A stretch of DNA of 64,000 nucleotides, taken from positions 690,337 through 754,336 of the forward strand of contig NZ_PGFE01000002.1 of NCBI RefSeq assembly GCF_002797595.1, read 5' to 3'. How positions within the stretch are numbered: the first letter of the stretch is position 1; the number at the start of each line of letters is the position of its first letter. This DNA is from Sediminihabitans luteus. Lineage in GTDB: Bacteria > Actinomycetota > Actinomycetes > Actinomycetales > Cellulomonadaceae. The notes under the pieces were generated by a model. It was not told the DNA's origin. It did no database searches and saw only the letters and a program-made list of their open reading frames with translations. The position numbers and the translations under genes are program-made. Positions 58,601-64,000 of the stretch are shown here, in pieces.

Positions 58601-61093
58601 GACCCAGGCGCCGTCGACGTAGAGCTCGACCGCGGTGATCGCGTCGTACCGGATCAGCGGGTCGAGCGAGGCGTCGATCGCGGGGATCGAGACGAGGTCG
58701 AACGCGTCGTAGAACGACCCGTCGATCGCCGGGTCGTCAGCGGCCACGGGGTCCGCAAGGTCGCTGATCACCATGGGGTCCACACCCTCGAACCCGTTGG
58801 TCGACCACGTGATCTGCGCGGTGATCTCGTCCTGCGTGCGGGCCCGCACGGAGTACGGCGTGTCGGACTGCCCCGCCGGGGCGAGGAAGTCCTTCGCGAC
58901 GAAGTTCAGATCGCCGGGGTTGGTGGGCACGGGGAACGGGTCGACGCTGTCGCAGCCCTCGGCCTGCTCGGTCGGGTTGACCGACGTCGAGGACGAGCTC
59001 GACGCGCCGCAGTTCTCGATCGGGGCGTCACGGTCCTGCGGACCGTCGTACGCGGCGACGAAGTTCGGCGAGACGCTCGTGCCGGGCGGGATCCCCTCGC
59101 CGGTCGTGTCGTCGTAGACGAACTGCACCCCCTGGGCGCCGTCGGGCAGGTCGCAGTTGACGGTCGCCGCACCCTCGACGGGGCTGCCGCAGCCCGGCGC
59201 CTCGACCCAGGCGGTCCCGTCCCAGTAGTTGACGGTGAGCGAGGTCCCGGCGGGGACCTCGGTCGAGCGAACCGACGAGGCGGTGAAGTCGTCCCAGAAC
59301 TCGGCGGGGTCGTCCGTGCTCGTCGGGTCCTGCACCACGATCTGGTCGGCGTTCGTCGTGGACCCGTCCTCGCCGAACGGCAGGAGCTGGGTCGGGAGGC
59401 CCACGACGACCGTCTGGCCCGGTAGCGCGGGGATGCTCGACGGCGAGATCGTCTTCGAGGACTCGGTCGCGAGCCGGTCGGTGAGCGTCTCGAGCGTCGC
59501 GTCCGCCGTCTGGGAGTCGTTGGGGATGCTCACCGTGATCTCGTTGGGGTGCAGGACGTTGTCCGTCTCCTGGTCGAGGTCCGTGCTGACCTGGAACGGC
59601 AGGGACGCCTCGGCGCCCGTGACGATGTCACCCGTGAAGTCGACCGTGAACCCGACCACGACACATCCGGCCGGCGGCTCGGGCAGCGTGTCCTCCGCCG
59701 TGGCGGGGACGGTCGGCGTGGAGCTGTCACTGCACGTGTACGTCACGCTCGCGGCGGTCGCCTCGCTCGGCCACTGCACGACGCCCGGCTCGTCGGCCGT
59801 GCCCCACCCGGTGAAGGTCAGGGCGTCGTCGCCCTCGAAGGGGCTCGGGGTGTCGGGTGACGGCTCGGTGATCGACAGCGACGTCGTCGGGTCGCCGTCG
59901 TTGACCGCACCCAGGGTCACCGTGGCCGGGTCCCCCGCGCTCACGACCGGCGGTGTGAAGGACTTGCTGGGGATCACCGAGTTGTTCGGCGGGGTCAGGA
60001 CGTAGGTGTCGCTCGCGGGACGGGGCGTGGACTCTCCCTCGGCGTGCACGACGTTCGACTCGGTCGTGTCGGCGACGGTCGTCGTGTCGGTCAGCGTGGT
60101 CACCTCGTCGGTCTGCTCGACGTCGAAGGGCACGGACGCGGACGCCCCGATCTCGATCGCTCCGTCGAACTCGATCGTGAAGCCTTCGACCTCGCAGCCG
60201 GCCGGCGGGTCCGGGAGGGTGTCGGGCGTCGTGCTCGTCCCGACCGGTGACGTCCCGTCGGCGCACGCGAAGGTCACGTCGGCGGACGTCGCGCCCTCGG
60301 GCCAGGTCACGGCACCCCACCCGGTGAAGCCGAGGTACGTGAACGGGTTCGGGTCGGTGTCCGCCGTCGGCTCGGTGATCACGAGCGAGCTCACGGGGTC
60401 GTTCGAGGTGTTGGTGCTGCCCAGGGTCACGGTCGCCGGCGTGCCGGGGCTCGCGATCGCCCCCTCGGGGTTGATCGTCTTGGTGGTCGTCGAGTCGAGC
60501 ACGAGCGGCACGTTCGCGACGATGTCGTCCGTGGCTGACTTCGAGTCCGTGTTGTCCGAGTCGACCGTCGCGGTGTTGGTGATCGGCTCGCCGCTCGCGC
60601 TGTAGGGGATGTCGTCGGCGATCTGCGCCGTGACAAGGATCTGCACCTGCCCGCCGTTGTTCACGCTGTCGGCCATGTAGGTGACGGTGTCCGTCTCGGT
60701 GTCGACGTCCAACGAGCCGCCGGACGCGCCTTCCTGGTTCTGGATGGACGCGCTGACGAGCTCCACACCGTCGGGCAAGGTGTCGGTCATGGTGGTAGGG
60801 ACGCACGGGTCAAAGTTGGGGTCGGAACACGACACGGTCACGACCCAGGTGACAGTCTGTCCGGGCAGGTACGGTCCCGTGCTCGTTTCGAGCTTCGAGA
60901 TCCCCCAGGCCGGCGCGGCCGCAGCCGGCAGCGCCGGCACGACCGCGAGCGGCATCGCGAGCAGCACCGCGCCGAGCGCGGCCCAGCCGCGCCGGGCCCA
61001 CGAACCCTGAGCACGCGACCGGTGGGATCCCGCCCGCCGACCTCCCGACCGCCGTGCCGTCCGAGCTCCGTGCATCGACCCGTTCCGCCCCAT
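52697..61093 (-). CDS. Giant LPxTG-type surface protein with eight DUF5979-type repeats
   Basis: A 2798-residue cell-wall protein. A long Arg-rich n-region and hydrophobic core (LGAVLLAMPLAVVPALPAAAA) form the signal peptide. Residues about 65-1810 are beta-rich domains of the DUF11/adhesin kind, including two close copies containing DTLPDPPAGCEVEGF and DTLPEPPAGCVVVGF. Residues about 1815-2740 hold eight tandem DUF5979-type domains, each with a Lys-containing start (LEVDKLVDGDGA), a Cys pair (LECTFQG, DAACAVTE) and end VTNTFDVG. The C-terminus is LPWTG (about 2764), a hydrophobic helix and EGRRRQE, a sortase sorting signal. The ATG has GAGGGG 5 nt upstream. Adhesion is likely; no sortase is nearby. 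Confidence 0.92.
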   Translation of the reverse strand: MGRNGSMHGARTARRSGGRRAGSHRSRAQGSWARRGWAALGAVLLAMPLAVVPALPAAAAPAWGISKLETSTGPYLPGQTVTWVVTVSCSDPNFDPCVPTTMTDTLPDGVELVSASIQNQEGASGGSLDVDTETDTVTYMADSVNNGGQVQILVTAQIADDIPYSASGEPITNTATVDSDNTDSKSATDDIVANVPLVLDSTTTKTINPEGAIASPGTPATVTLGSTNTSNDPVSSLVITEPTADTDPNPFTYLGFTGWGAVTWPEGATSADVTFACADGTSPVGTSTTPDTLPDPPAGCEVEGFTIEFDGAIEIGASASVPFDVEQTDEVTTLTDTTTVADTTESNVVHAEGESTPRPASDTYVLTPPNNSVIPSKSFTPPVVSAGDPATVTLGAVNDGDPTTSLSITEPSPDTPSPFEGDDALTFTGWGTADEPGVVQWPSEATAASVTYTCSDSSTPTVPATAEDTLPEPPAGCVVVGFTVDFTGDIVTGAEASLPFQVSTDLDQETDNVLHPNEITVSIPNDSQTADATLETLTDRLATESSKTISPSSIPALPGQTVVVGLPTQLLPFGEDGSTTNADQIVVQDPTSTDDPAEFWDDFTASSVRSTEVPAGTSLTVNYWDGTAWVEAPGCGSPVEGAATVNCDLPDGAQGVQFVYDDTTGEGIPPGTSVSPNFVAAYDGPQDRDAPIENCGASSSSSTSVNPTEQAEGCDSVDPFPVPTNPGDLNFVAKDFLAPAGQSDTPYSVRARTQDEITAQITWSTNGFEGVDPMVISDLADPVAADDPAIDGSFYDAFDLVSIPAIDASLDPLIRYDAITAVELYVDGAWVPAGGAATPCTVADPCVGSFPGYTLTDDESAAATSVRLTYTEAPNRSQFPADPTVPAQGEGVARSTQADGRHVDLEFRLRDDRRSGGPALGRDQGEIYNTTDAGLVTDTARATATFQGAERTDTDDDDVLILDEPINVGIGKQWAGGPLSVPPQGTPYADFPTTVVTITASNNSVARVDELRIAEPSTANGDNVVEPETTADASPFDAFTLTDIIDVSPPDGTETTVVTLTRVGGATTDYTEAEAQALTADELADVIGVEVTFDGRIASTETGVNEGVLEMRLKLRELDRYTGERVTIAHDPNPVPNSAGAEVSDPGGTTTQTPQAWATADMELRDAEISMVQTKSFSPGAVVEPGSDAEPNPTSVLEITGQPTGPSRAVEMTLTDVDGSFWNQYDLVDLADTTFRAPIDQVQIDACTGGTYDEASDTFAGCTWTDGEPSDAFALPDGVDAADVVGLRFTFTKADGTIWENPSNPTQVVHLTVRVRETLRSDPDVLVPTDLTLNDPAPGEDAPGIATNDVTATVTGADLVFDPADPDNPAPVSSEADASGTITYAHAENGVKIVKDFDSDISEGTKPPGVAFPMNITVTNVGNRPIVDPVISDPMPTDADGPQLRLADVDEPYSYALTEPAAAPPGQPNGPQLPTDPDAVTVDRTGNVAGLTWTFPPGTVLEVGQSYTITVQVIFRTTLAANTTVENTAGVTGDRPWDVCRAQSGDTGADIDGRLDAETGACEADADVTPIPSGVLAESKLVKATNDEYPLGVIVDPDQPGSVTADDCSPNISGFYAYPCTPVIPPGQNETWRIRVDNVGNLPMDKVVIYDRFPRPGDTGSDPTSSSQRDSQFTPVFTNDPPPEVVNAPAGSTTTFYYTTVTDYCPDDLADPLNEPSCSADPSAGGWAELTPDTPEATLEQITALKTVIVMAPDNLFRPGAFIALDGTSTTPPEAPESGDESIAFNSAATSGVIVTQNGTRFSSLSTEGVKVGVATATGPLEIDKLVTGAGADYAPDSFEMELVCTSAVGSWLETELDPIPVTVTPGTPTVVPNLPYGAECTLTEDTATNGQSELLVGTVTIDSQDPENPTRLLAINRYDLSTIVIDKQVVTDAVDETGEPVPFGPFSGTVECTFLGEDVYASGYSADDPMEFTIEDGESVEFDDLPVGSDCVVTETDDGNASSTTITVRHGLQEPVTTAGSTAVLDLLGDVVSIPRNAVTLTNTFDVGVLDLEKAVVGTGAEAYGTGPFTIEVVCTYDDDGDGPGEARTVYDSTVVLGGDAPLTAEIANLPEGAVCAVRELDDAGATGAVVLPDTITVDSETPAQVVITNTFDTGEIQVDKDLAGLGALYGPGPFEVELACTYEDVELTIPDGATRELDAGGDGVLYTGLPVGAECTLTETNTFGATSTTIVVDDGDPSEFPAGQDPTVDVTVPAAVDGEPTTVEVGVTNTFETAPLVVRKVVDGDGAAFAPPMPELPALPTTLEELADFDLGSVPFDEFPYEVQIACEFDGLDVPIVGGDTRRFGPGFPGLYFGLPDGAVCTVTELENGGATDTAYAPNPVIVDGEASLEDPVTAVVTNTYDVGSIEVDKVVDGDGAAFVTAPFEVSLTCTFEGKDIEVPGGPTRTVTPDEPATYEGLPIGAECVVTETDDAGAAEVTISSQTVGRDPSDPEAEGETGGPGEVQVSREDWDDPAVVTVTNTFDVGSLEVDKLVDGDGAEDFGAGPFESTLECTFQGEPIEIPGGPTRSLVPGSPAVYEGLPVDAACAVTESGTGGATSTTVATVGSDGVPGDVVVPADDAEPAVVLLTNTFDVGQVLVTKELDGDGAGLHEDDTFTVELACTQDVDGEQVAVEVPGGAERGLTADADWSTTYTVPQGATCTLTETGTGDAEEVAFTVDGTTQAADLAAGDPTTDEFTVPVAEVSEVDLTVTNTWSAPPSDGTLPWTGATVAWAAVLAALFLGAGTLMIVEGRRRQE

Positions 61094-61166
61094 CAAGGCC
61101 CCTCGTCTTCCCTGTCCTCGCACCCCGGCGGGTGCCCTGCCGCCGGCGCGCGCACGCCTGAGATGT

Positions 61167-61184
61167 CGTGATGCTCGTCACGAG
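61167..61184. promoter_or_regulatory. CRP/GlxR-type palindromic operator
   Basis: TCGTGA-N6-TCACGA, a perfect 6-bp inverted repeat with the GTGA-N6-TCAC core known for CRP-family regulators (GlxR, Crp in actinobacteria). It is 74 to 91 bp upstream of the surface protein ATG and about 137 bp upstream of the other gene's -35, so the surface protein is the likelier target. Confidence 0.55.
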
Positions 61185-61320
61185 ACTGTCACACGGTGCG
61201 CACATCGTCCTGCTGGACCGAAGCAACGATTCAGGGCAGGCGGGGCACCCTGGCAGGAAGCCGACACCTGGGGTTCCTCGCGACCGGGTCGTTCGGGCCG
61301 CTGACCTGCGACAACTCTGC

Positions 61321-61347
61321 TTGGCACACTATTTGTTCCGGTAGAGT
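61321..61347 (+). promoter_or_regulatory. Promoter of the YdjM-like gene
   Basis: TTGGCA (61321-61326) and TAGAGT (61342-61347), spacing 15 bp, in a locally AT-richer stretch. This leaves a leader of about 50 nt before ATG 61405. Confidence 0.55.
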
Positions 61348-61404
61348 GAACCGCGCATCCCGGCAGAAGCCGACGTACTTCGCGACAGATGAGGAATCAG
61401 ACCC

Positions 61405-62211
61405 ATGATGGGTGGCCACCACGCCGCCAGCGGAGCGGCGGCCTGGGTCGCGCTCGCCTCGACCGCTCCCCTGACGCTCGGCGTGCACCCCGTGTCGAAC
61501 GTCGGCGTGATCACCGGGGCGATCGTGTGCGCCGGCGCCGCGCTGCTGCCCGACGCCGACCACCACTCGGGCACGATCGCCCACTCGCTGCCCCCGGTCT
61601 CCGAGCACATGACGCGCGCGATCGGCGCGATCTCTGGCGGGCACCGCAACGGCACCCACTCGATCCTCGGCGTCGTCGTGTTCACCGCGATCGCCTGGCT
61701 CGCCGGCACGTGGACCGTGCAGACCGAGGCGTTCGGCGAGATCGGCGTGGGCGCGGGCATCATGACGATCCTGCTCGCCGCGTTCGCGCTCAAGGCGCTC
61801 AAGCTCACCCGCAACGGGAAGTTCGGCCCCTGGGTCTCGTCGGTCACGCTCGCGGTGCTCATCGCGCTGCTCGCCCCCGAGGAGTGGAACTGGATGCCGT
61901 TCGCCGTCGCGCTCGGCTGCATCGTGCACATCCTCGGCGACGTCCTGACGACGGGCGGGTGCCCGCTGCTGTGGCCGATCGAGATCAAGTCGCCCCGCTG
62001 GGTGCGGCGCAACAGGTTCCTCGGCAGCATCTGGAAGTCCGGGGGCGGCTTCGCGCTGCCGATCCTCGGCGACGCCGGGTCGGTCCGCGAGTGGATCGTC
62101 ATGACGCCCGTGAGCATCTACGCGGTGTTCGGCGTCGGGTGGGCGCTGCTGACCCAGATGGGGTTCGACACCCAGGGCACGCTCGACGCGCTCACCGGCG
62201 CCCTGCGCTGA
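61405..62211 (+). CDS. YdjM-like (LexA-binding/DUF457) membrane metal-dependent hydrolase
   Basis: A 268-residue membrane protein with about six segments. Conserved residues cluster as in the YdjM/DUF457 family: HHAASGAAAW at the start, LLPDADHHSGTIAHS, GGHRNGTHSILG and IVHILGDVLTTGGCPLLWP. These His/Asp positions suggest a metal site at the membrane face. The family is annotated as metal-dependent hydrolase, but no substrate is known. ATG 61405 has AGGA 9 nt upstream. It is convergent with the MBL-fold gene, with 6 bp between stops. Confidence 0.9.
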   Translation: MMGGHHAASGAAAWVALASTAPLTLGVHPVSNVGVITGAIVCAGAALLPDADHHSGTIAHSLPPVSEHMTRAIGAISGGHRNGTHSILGVVVFTAIAWLAGTWTVQTEAFGEIGVGAGIMTILLAAFALKALKLTRNGKFGPWVSSVTLAVLIALLAPEEWNWMPFAVALGCIVHILGDVLTTGGCPLLWPIEIKSPRWVRRNRFLGSIWKSGGGFALPILGDAGSVREWIVMTPVSIYAVFGVGWALLTQMGFDTQGTLDALTGALR

Positions 62212-62217
62212 GGCCAC

Positions 62218-63129
62218 TCACCCCGCGAGCACCTCACGGCCCGCCGCGGCGAACACCGCACGCGCGTCGTCCAACCCTTGCGTGAAGTGCGCCCACTGGT
62301 CGGCGTGCACCGGCAGCACGTGCACCGCGCCGAGGATCGCCGCCGCGTGAAGGCCACCGGCGGCGTCGAGCGTGAGATCGGCGTCCAGCAGCGGTGACCG
62401 TGCCGCCCCCAGGTGCAGGACGGCGACGTCGACCGCACCCAGGCGCGCCCGGATCTCCCGGACGAGCTCGAGCGACGCGTTGTCGCCCGAGACGTACAGC
62501 GACACGCCGTCCGGGGCGCGCAGGTGGAACCCGGTGACCGTCCCCGTCGCCCGCTCGCACCCGGGCGGTCCGTGCAGCGCCGGGACGGCGGTCACGACGA
62601 GGTCCCCGACCCGGGTCGTCCCCCAGCGGGTGAGCCCCTCGACGCGCGCCGGTCCGGCGACGTCCGCCAGACCCTCCCGGTCCGCAGCGCGACCCGCTGT
62701 GCCGTCCCGACCCGCTCTACCGTCGCGACCCGCTCTACCGTCCCGGCCCGGCCTCCAGTCACTGCCCGCCAGCCGGGCCGCCGCCTCGGGCGTCGAGAGC
62801 ACGCGCGGGACGTCGGCGAGCAGGGCCCGGCCCGACCGGTCGAGGTTGTCGGCGTGCTGGTCGTGCGAGAGCAGCACCGCGTCGACCCGTCCCACCTGCT
62901 CCACCGAGAGCGCGGGGCCCGCGGTCTTGACGAGGGAGCGCGACCCCACGGGGTACACGCCGGGCCCGTCGAAGGTCGGGTCGGTGAGCAGACGGACGCC
63001 ACCCCACTCGATCAGGACCGTCGGCCCGCCGATCGCGGTGAGTCGGGGAATCGCGGCATCCCGGGGAGAGGTCACGGGTGCGGCGGCACGCTGTGCGGTG
63101 GGGCTCTGTGCGCTGGCAGGAATCGTCAT
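62218..63129 (-). CDS. MBL-fold metal-dependent hydrolase (UlaG/NAPE-PLD-like)
   Basis: A 303-residue metallo-beta-lactamase fold protein: GGPTVLIEWGGVRLLTDPTF, the metal motif LLSHDQHADNLD (SHxHxDN pattern with Gln in place of one residue), AVPALHGPPGC, YVSGDNASLELV and a final HADQWAHFTQG. The order fits the UlaG/NAPE-PLD-like branch. A hexapeptide repeat GRDGRA (three copies, 62689-62742) sits in a surface loop at about residues 129-146. ATG 63129 has AGGG 7 nt upstream. The substrate is unknown. Confidence 0.88.
   Translation of the reverse strand: MTIPASAQSPTAQRAAAPVTSPRDAAIPRLTAIGGPTVLIEWGGVRLLTDPTFDGPGVYPVGSRSLVKTAGPALSVEQVGRVDAVLLSHDQHADNLDRSGRALLADVPRVLSTPEAAARLAGSDWRPGRDGRAGRDGRAGRDGTAGRAADREGLADVAGPARVEGLTRWGTTRVGDLVVTAVPALHGPPGCERATGTVTGFHLRAPDGVSLYVSGDNASLELVREIRARLGAVDVAVLHLGAARSPLLDADLTLDAAGGLHAAAILGAVHVLPVHADQWAHFTQGLDDARAVFAAAGREVLAG
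62689..62742 (-). repeat. 18-bp tandem repeat, 3 copies, inside the MBL-fold gene
   Basis: Three copies of an 18-bp unit of the form CGACCCGCTCTACCGTC(C/G) encode GRDGRA repeats in a loop; the period keeps the frame. Confidence 0.85.
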
Positions 63130-63184
63130 GGCGTCACCCTCGCGTCCCGCGCCCCTTGGCGGACAGTGGACCAGCATCATCTGG

Positions 63185-63349
63185 ATGAACGGACCGCTCA
63201 CCGACGGTGGATTCCCAGTCATCCACCTGTCCGTGACCGACGACTACGAGTTCGAGAACGTGCACGCCTGGTGGCGCGAGTGCGTGCAGACCACCGCGCG
63301 CCTCGCGGCGCTGAGTGCTGAAGAGAACGGCGTCACCCCGCCGTGGTGA
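63185..63349 (+). CDS. Small hypothetical protein
   Basis: A possible 54-residue protein: MNGPLTDGGFPVIHLSVTDD, then YEFENVHAWWRECVQ and a short helix ending NGVTPPW. Codon third positions are mostly G or C, as in real genes here, and the sequence is not a shadow of another gene. It is divergent from the MBL-fold gene. There is no good ribosome site before ATG 63185, so confidence is moderate. I do not recognise a family. Confidence 0.5.
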   Translation: MNGPLTDGGFPVIHLSVTDDYEFENVHAWWRECVQTTARLAALSAEENGVTPPW

Positions 63350-63392
63350 CTGACACCCGGCGACGACGGCTCGCCGAACGGCTGCGCCGCGC

Positions 63393-64000
63393 TCACCGGA
63401 AGTCGCGCGAGCTCGTCGCGACCTGCAGAGACAGCGGAGCCAGGTGCTCCGCGACGAGGTTCGTCGCGCCGTCCGCCCGCTCGACCCGGCCGCGCACGAC
63501 CATGGCCCGCGCCGAGCGCGCGACGGTGCGAAAGCGCCGCCACAGGCCGGGCGAGCAGACCACGTTGAGGATCCCGGTCTCGTCCTCGAGCGACAGGAAC
63601 GTCACTCCCCCGGCCGTGCCCGGGCGCTGGCGGTGCGTGACGACGCCCGCGACCGCGACCCGGCGCGCCTCCTCGTGCCCGAACACCTCGGCGACCGTGA
63701 GCACGCCCGCGCGCACGAGCCCGTCGCGCACGAACTGCGTCGGGTACGACTCGGTCGACACGCCCGTGGCCCAGACGTCGGCGACCGCGGTCTCGACCTC
63801 GCTCATGCCGGGCAGCGTCGGCGCGTCGACCCCGACGCTCACGCCCGGCAGCGTGCCCGGGCCCTCCTGCGCGAGCGCCCCCGCCGCCCACAGCGCCTCG
63901 CGCCGCCCGACCCCGAGCGGGGCGAGCACGCCCCCGGTCGCGAGCGCCTCGAGCTGGGCCGTGGTCAGGTCGACGCGGCGCGCGAGGTCGCGCAGGTCGG
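63393..64000 (-). CDS. dnaE2: Error-prone DNA polymerase DnaE2 (ImuC), C-terminal part
   Basis: The last 202 residues of a C-family DNA polymerase; the rest lies beyond the window end. Visible are the end of the helix-hairpin-helix region (LEALATGGVLAPLGVGRREALWAAGAL) and the OB-fold (VAVAGVVTHRQRPGTAGGVTFLSLEDETG, then NVVCSPGLWRRFR), finishing with AEHLAPL. ITHRQRPGTA-type sequence is typical of DnaE2, the translesion enzyme induced by DNA damage, rather than DnaE1. The partners ImuA/ImuB would be beyond the window. Confidence 0.88.
   Translation of the reverse strand, partial: DLRDLARRVDLTTAQLEALATGGVLAPLGVGRREALWAAGALAQEGPGTLPGVSVGVDAPTLPGMSEVETAVADVWATGVSTESYPTQFVRDGLVRAGVLTVAEVFGHEEARRVAVAGVVTHRQRPGTAGGVTFLSLEDETGILNVVCSPGLWRRFRTVARSARAMVVRGRVERADGATNLVAEHLAPLSLQVATSSRDFR

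Larger units (their letters stand above)
61094..61404. other. 311-bp divergent intergenic region
   Basis: It lies between the surface protein gene (minus) and the YdjM-like gene (plus). It holds the surface gene's ribosome site (GAGGGG), a CRP-type palindrome at 61167-61184, and a sigma-70-like promoter at 61321-61347 for the plus-strand gene. I see no small ORF with convincing coding character in it. Confidence 0.7.

Noticed and set aside
52613-59425. A continuous open frame of about 2270 codons on the plus strand
   Set aside because: It is the antisense of the surface protein gene. Its composition (Arg, Val, Asp, Gly, Leu) reflects the codon bias of the real gene, and it has no motifs.

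Overview
The window is 64 kb of very GC-rich actinobacterial chromosome. Pupylation/proteasome genes, a mycothiol ligase, tryptophan genes interleaved with histidine genes, and many genes whose only start signal is a TANNNT box 6-8 nt upstream all point to Actinomycetota. Gene content and order suggest Micrococcales, probably Cellulomonadaceae (Cellulomonas-like). This is an inference from gene families and not from a database match.

Layout. (1) 1-9.1 kb, minus strand: gltD (cut by the window edge), gltB, lgt, trpA, trpB, trpC. (2) 9.3-12.8 kb, minus: two small trp-linked membrane proteins (DUF2752, HGxxPAAW type), the trp-associated membrane protein, trpE and hisI. The operon joints are mostly 4-bp stop/start overlaps. 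trpD, trpG and trpF are not in the window. (3) 12.9-20 kb: a heterodimeric ABC exporter, an alpha/beta hydrolase, a TIGR03085-type protein, hisF and an FKBP lipoprotein. (4) 20-25.4 kb: a 1769-residue multi-spanning membrane protein with two in-frame minisatellites. (5) 25.5-33.2 kb, minus: the whole Pup-proteasome locus (dop, pup, prcB, prcA, pafA), with arc/mpa and trmI upstream. (6) 33.2-50.5 kb: housekeeping and small conserved genes: M50 protease, DUF6318 lipoprotein, PKD-type secreted protein, RecB-family nuclease, HAD phosphatase, PAC2 protein, mshC, uppP, aldo/keto reductase, DUF5703, SpoU methyltransferase, M20 and M3 peptidases, GNAT, ald, AI-2E-type exporter. (7) 50.6-52.7 kb: tRNA-Leu(GAG), then a divergent aldo/keto reductase and TetR pair bracketed by two nearly identical hairpins. 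(8) 52.7-61.1 kb: one 2798-residue cell-wall-anchored surface protein with eight DUF5979-type repeats and an LPWTG anchor. (9) 61.4-64 kb: a YdjM-like membrane hydrolase, an MBL-fold hydrolase, a small hypothetical ORF and the C-terminal end of dnaE2.

How the parts work together: gltBD supplies glutamate; trpE/C/B/A with hisI/F form a mixed aromatic/histidine block that reads on into lgt; Dop makes Pup ligatable, PafA attaches it, and Mpa with PrcAB degrades the tagged proteins; MshC makes mycothiol, and UppP recycles the undecaprenyl carrier.

I found no clearly undescribed multi-gene system. The observations most worth checking are the giant surface protein and the CRP-type palindrome upstream of it, the paired hairpins around the AKR/TetR pair, a 70-bp inverted repeat at 34.5 kb, the asymmetric ATP sites of the ABC exporter, and the many -10 boxes set for leaderless transcription.
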